DNA of 64,000 nt from Catenovulum sediminis (GTDB lineage Bacteria; Pseudomonadota; Gammaproteobacteria; Enterobacterales; Alteromonadaceae): assembly GCF_007289895.1 (NCBI RefSeq), contig NZ_CP041660.1:1798001-1862000 (forward strand). The letters are read 5' to 3'. This document shows, in pieces, positions 63,546-64,000 of this stretch. Numbering within the stretch: the first letter of the stretch is position 1; each line of letters begins with the position of its first letter. Below the pieces are notes generated by a model, which did no database searches, was not told the DNA's origin, and was given only the letters and a program-made list of their open reading frames with translations. The translations under genes and the position numbers were made by a program.

Positions 63546-64000
63546 ATGCAACTGCTTAAATCAGCAAAAACTTGCTTGGTAGTGCTCGCGATCTCAGGCT
63601 TAGCTGCTTGTTCAAGTTCAGAGTCGGCAAAAGAGCAGGTCAAAACGCAATACACTTATGTTGCTGAAGATGCTTTGATAATAGGCATGAAAGTGGAAGA
63701 TGCAGTCGGCAATCAAGCCACCGAAATTTCACCGGGAGAGTATCAATTTGCTTTGGGCGTTGTACCAACACCGCCAGTTGAGTTTCGTAGTCAGAACACC
63801 GATGAAAATCCGTTTGCGACATATCAGGATATAGATGAAAGCGGTGATTTGTCAGAAGCTGATTTGGCATATAGTGTCGGTTTTGACATGCAGTTTGTGC
63901 CACCTGCTAATGAAACTACCGGACAAGCTGCTGTATTTGCAAATCCTATTGCGGCGCTTATTCCAGCCACGGGCGTTCCGGCTAACGGTATCGGCGGAAT
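63546..64000 (+). CDS. Lipoprotein, C-terminally cut by the window edge
   Basis: Open frame from ATG 63546 (AGGAGAG upstream) to the end, 151 codons seen. Lipoprotein signal with lipobox GLAAC (Cys22), then SSSES. The visible mature part contains an EF-hand-like loop, DIDESGDLSEAD, which could bind calcium. No family recognised. Located 19 bp after sapC, so probably the same operon; a surface-anchoring or calcium-dependent assembly partner for the giant protein is possible but unproven. Confidence 0.75.
   Translation, partial: MQLLKSAKTCLVVLAISGLAACSSSESAKEQVKTQYTYVAEDALIIGMKVEDAVGNQATEISPGEYQFALGVVPTPPVEFRSQNTDENPFATYQDIDESGDLSEADLAYSVGFDMQFVPPANETTGQAAVFANPIAALIPATGVPANGIGG

Overview
The window reads as a chromosomal segment of a marine gammaproteobacterium of the Alteromonadales type (Catenovulum/Alteromonas-like). 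This is inferred from the MSHA pilus locus with csrD beside it, the ilvGMEDA order with an attenuator, SapC and VIT/VWA surface proteins, and polysaccharide-degradation genes (GH79, GH43, a TonB receptor, an SLC45-type transporter). Species cannot be fixed from the sequence alone.

Layout. 1-7.7 kb, minus strand: MSHA pilus biogenesis (mshM partial, mshL, mshK, mshJ, a PilN-like gene, mshI) and csrD, split by a plus-strand PLP enzyme of the ACC deaminase/D-cysteine desulfhydrase family. 7.7-14.5 kb: complete ilvG-M-E-D-A operon with a 27-residue ilvL leader peptide and attenuator not annotated by ordinary ORF calling. 14.8-25.1 kb: accessory island with an IS66-like remnant, an intact IS3-family element, an orphan Rhs tip with a putative immunity gene, a Sec-exported Rhs protein of 1480 aa with small membrane proteins downstream, two secreted proteins upstream, an ISAs1-family remnant and a 69-bp MITE. 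25.1-38 kb: XRE regulator, VIT/VWA protein with a GlyGly-CTERM-like tail, SEC-C protein, heparanase-like GH79, FAD oxidoreductase, gph, a frameshifted arabinanase (GH43 plus ricin-type lectin), purC, a ModF-like ABC ATPase and a second, 268-bp MITE of the same family. 38-46 kb, plus strand: Dabb protein, a frameshifted TonB receptor, a two-component system, then a FecR/CHASE2-adenylate cyclase pair. 46-51 kb, minus strand: sugar transporter, outer-membrane protein, DNA polymerase II. 51.4-64 kb, plus strand: a giant (3760 aa) TPS-domain surface protein built of near-identical DNA repeats and a 14 x 36-residue coiled coil, followed by SapC and a lipoprotein that runs off the edge.

The most unusual material is the Rhs island (an exported Rhs plus an alternative CHAP/NlpC-like tip-immunity cassette, bracketed by a 21-bp direct repeat) and the giant repeat protein with its SapC/lipoprotein partners. 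Two genes are broken by apparent one-base losses in C/G runs, so sequencing error must be excluded before they are treated as true pseudogenes.
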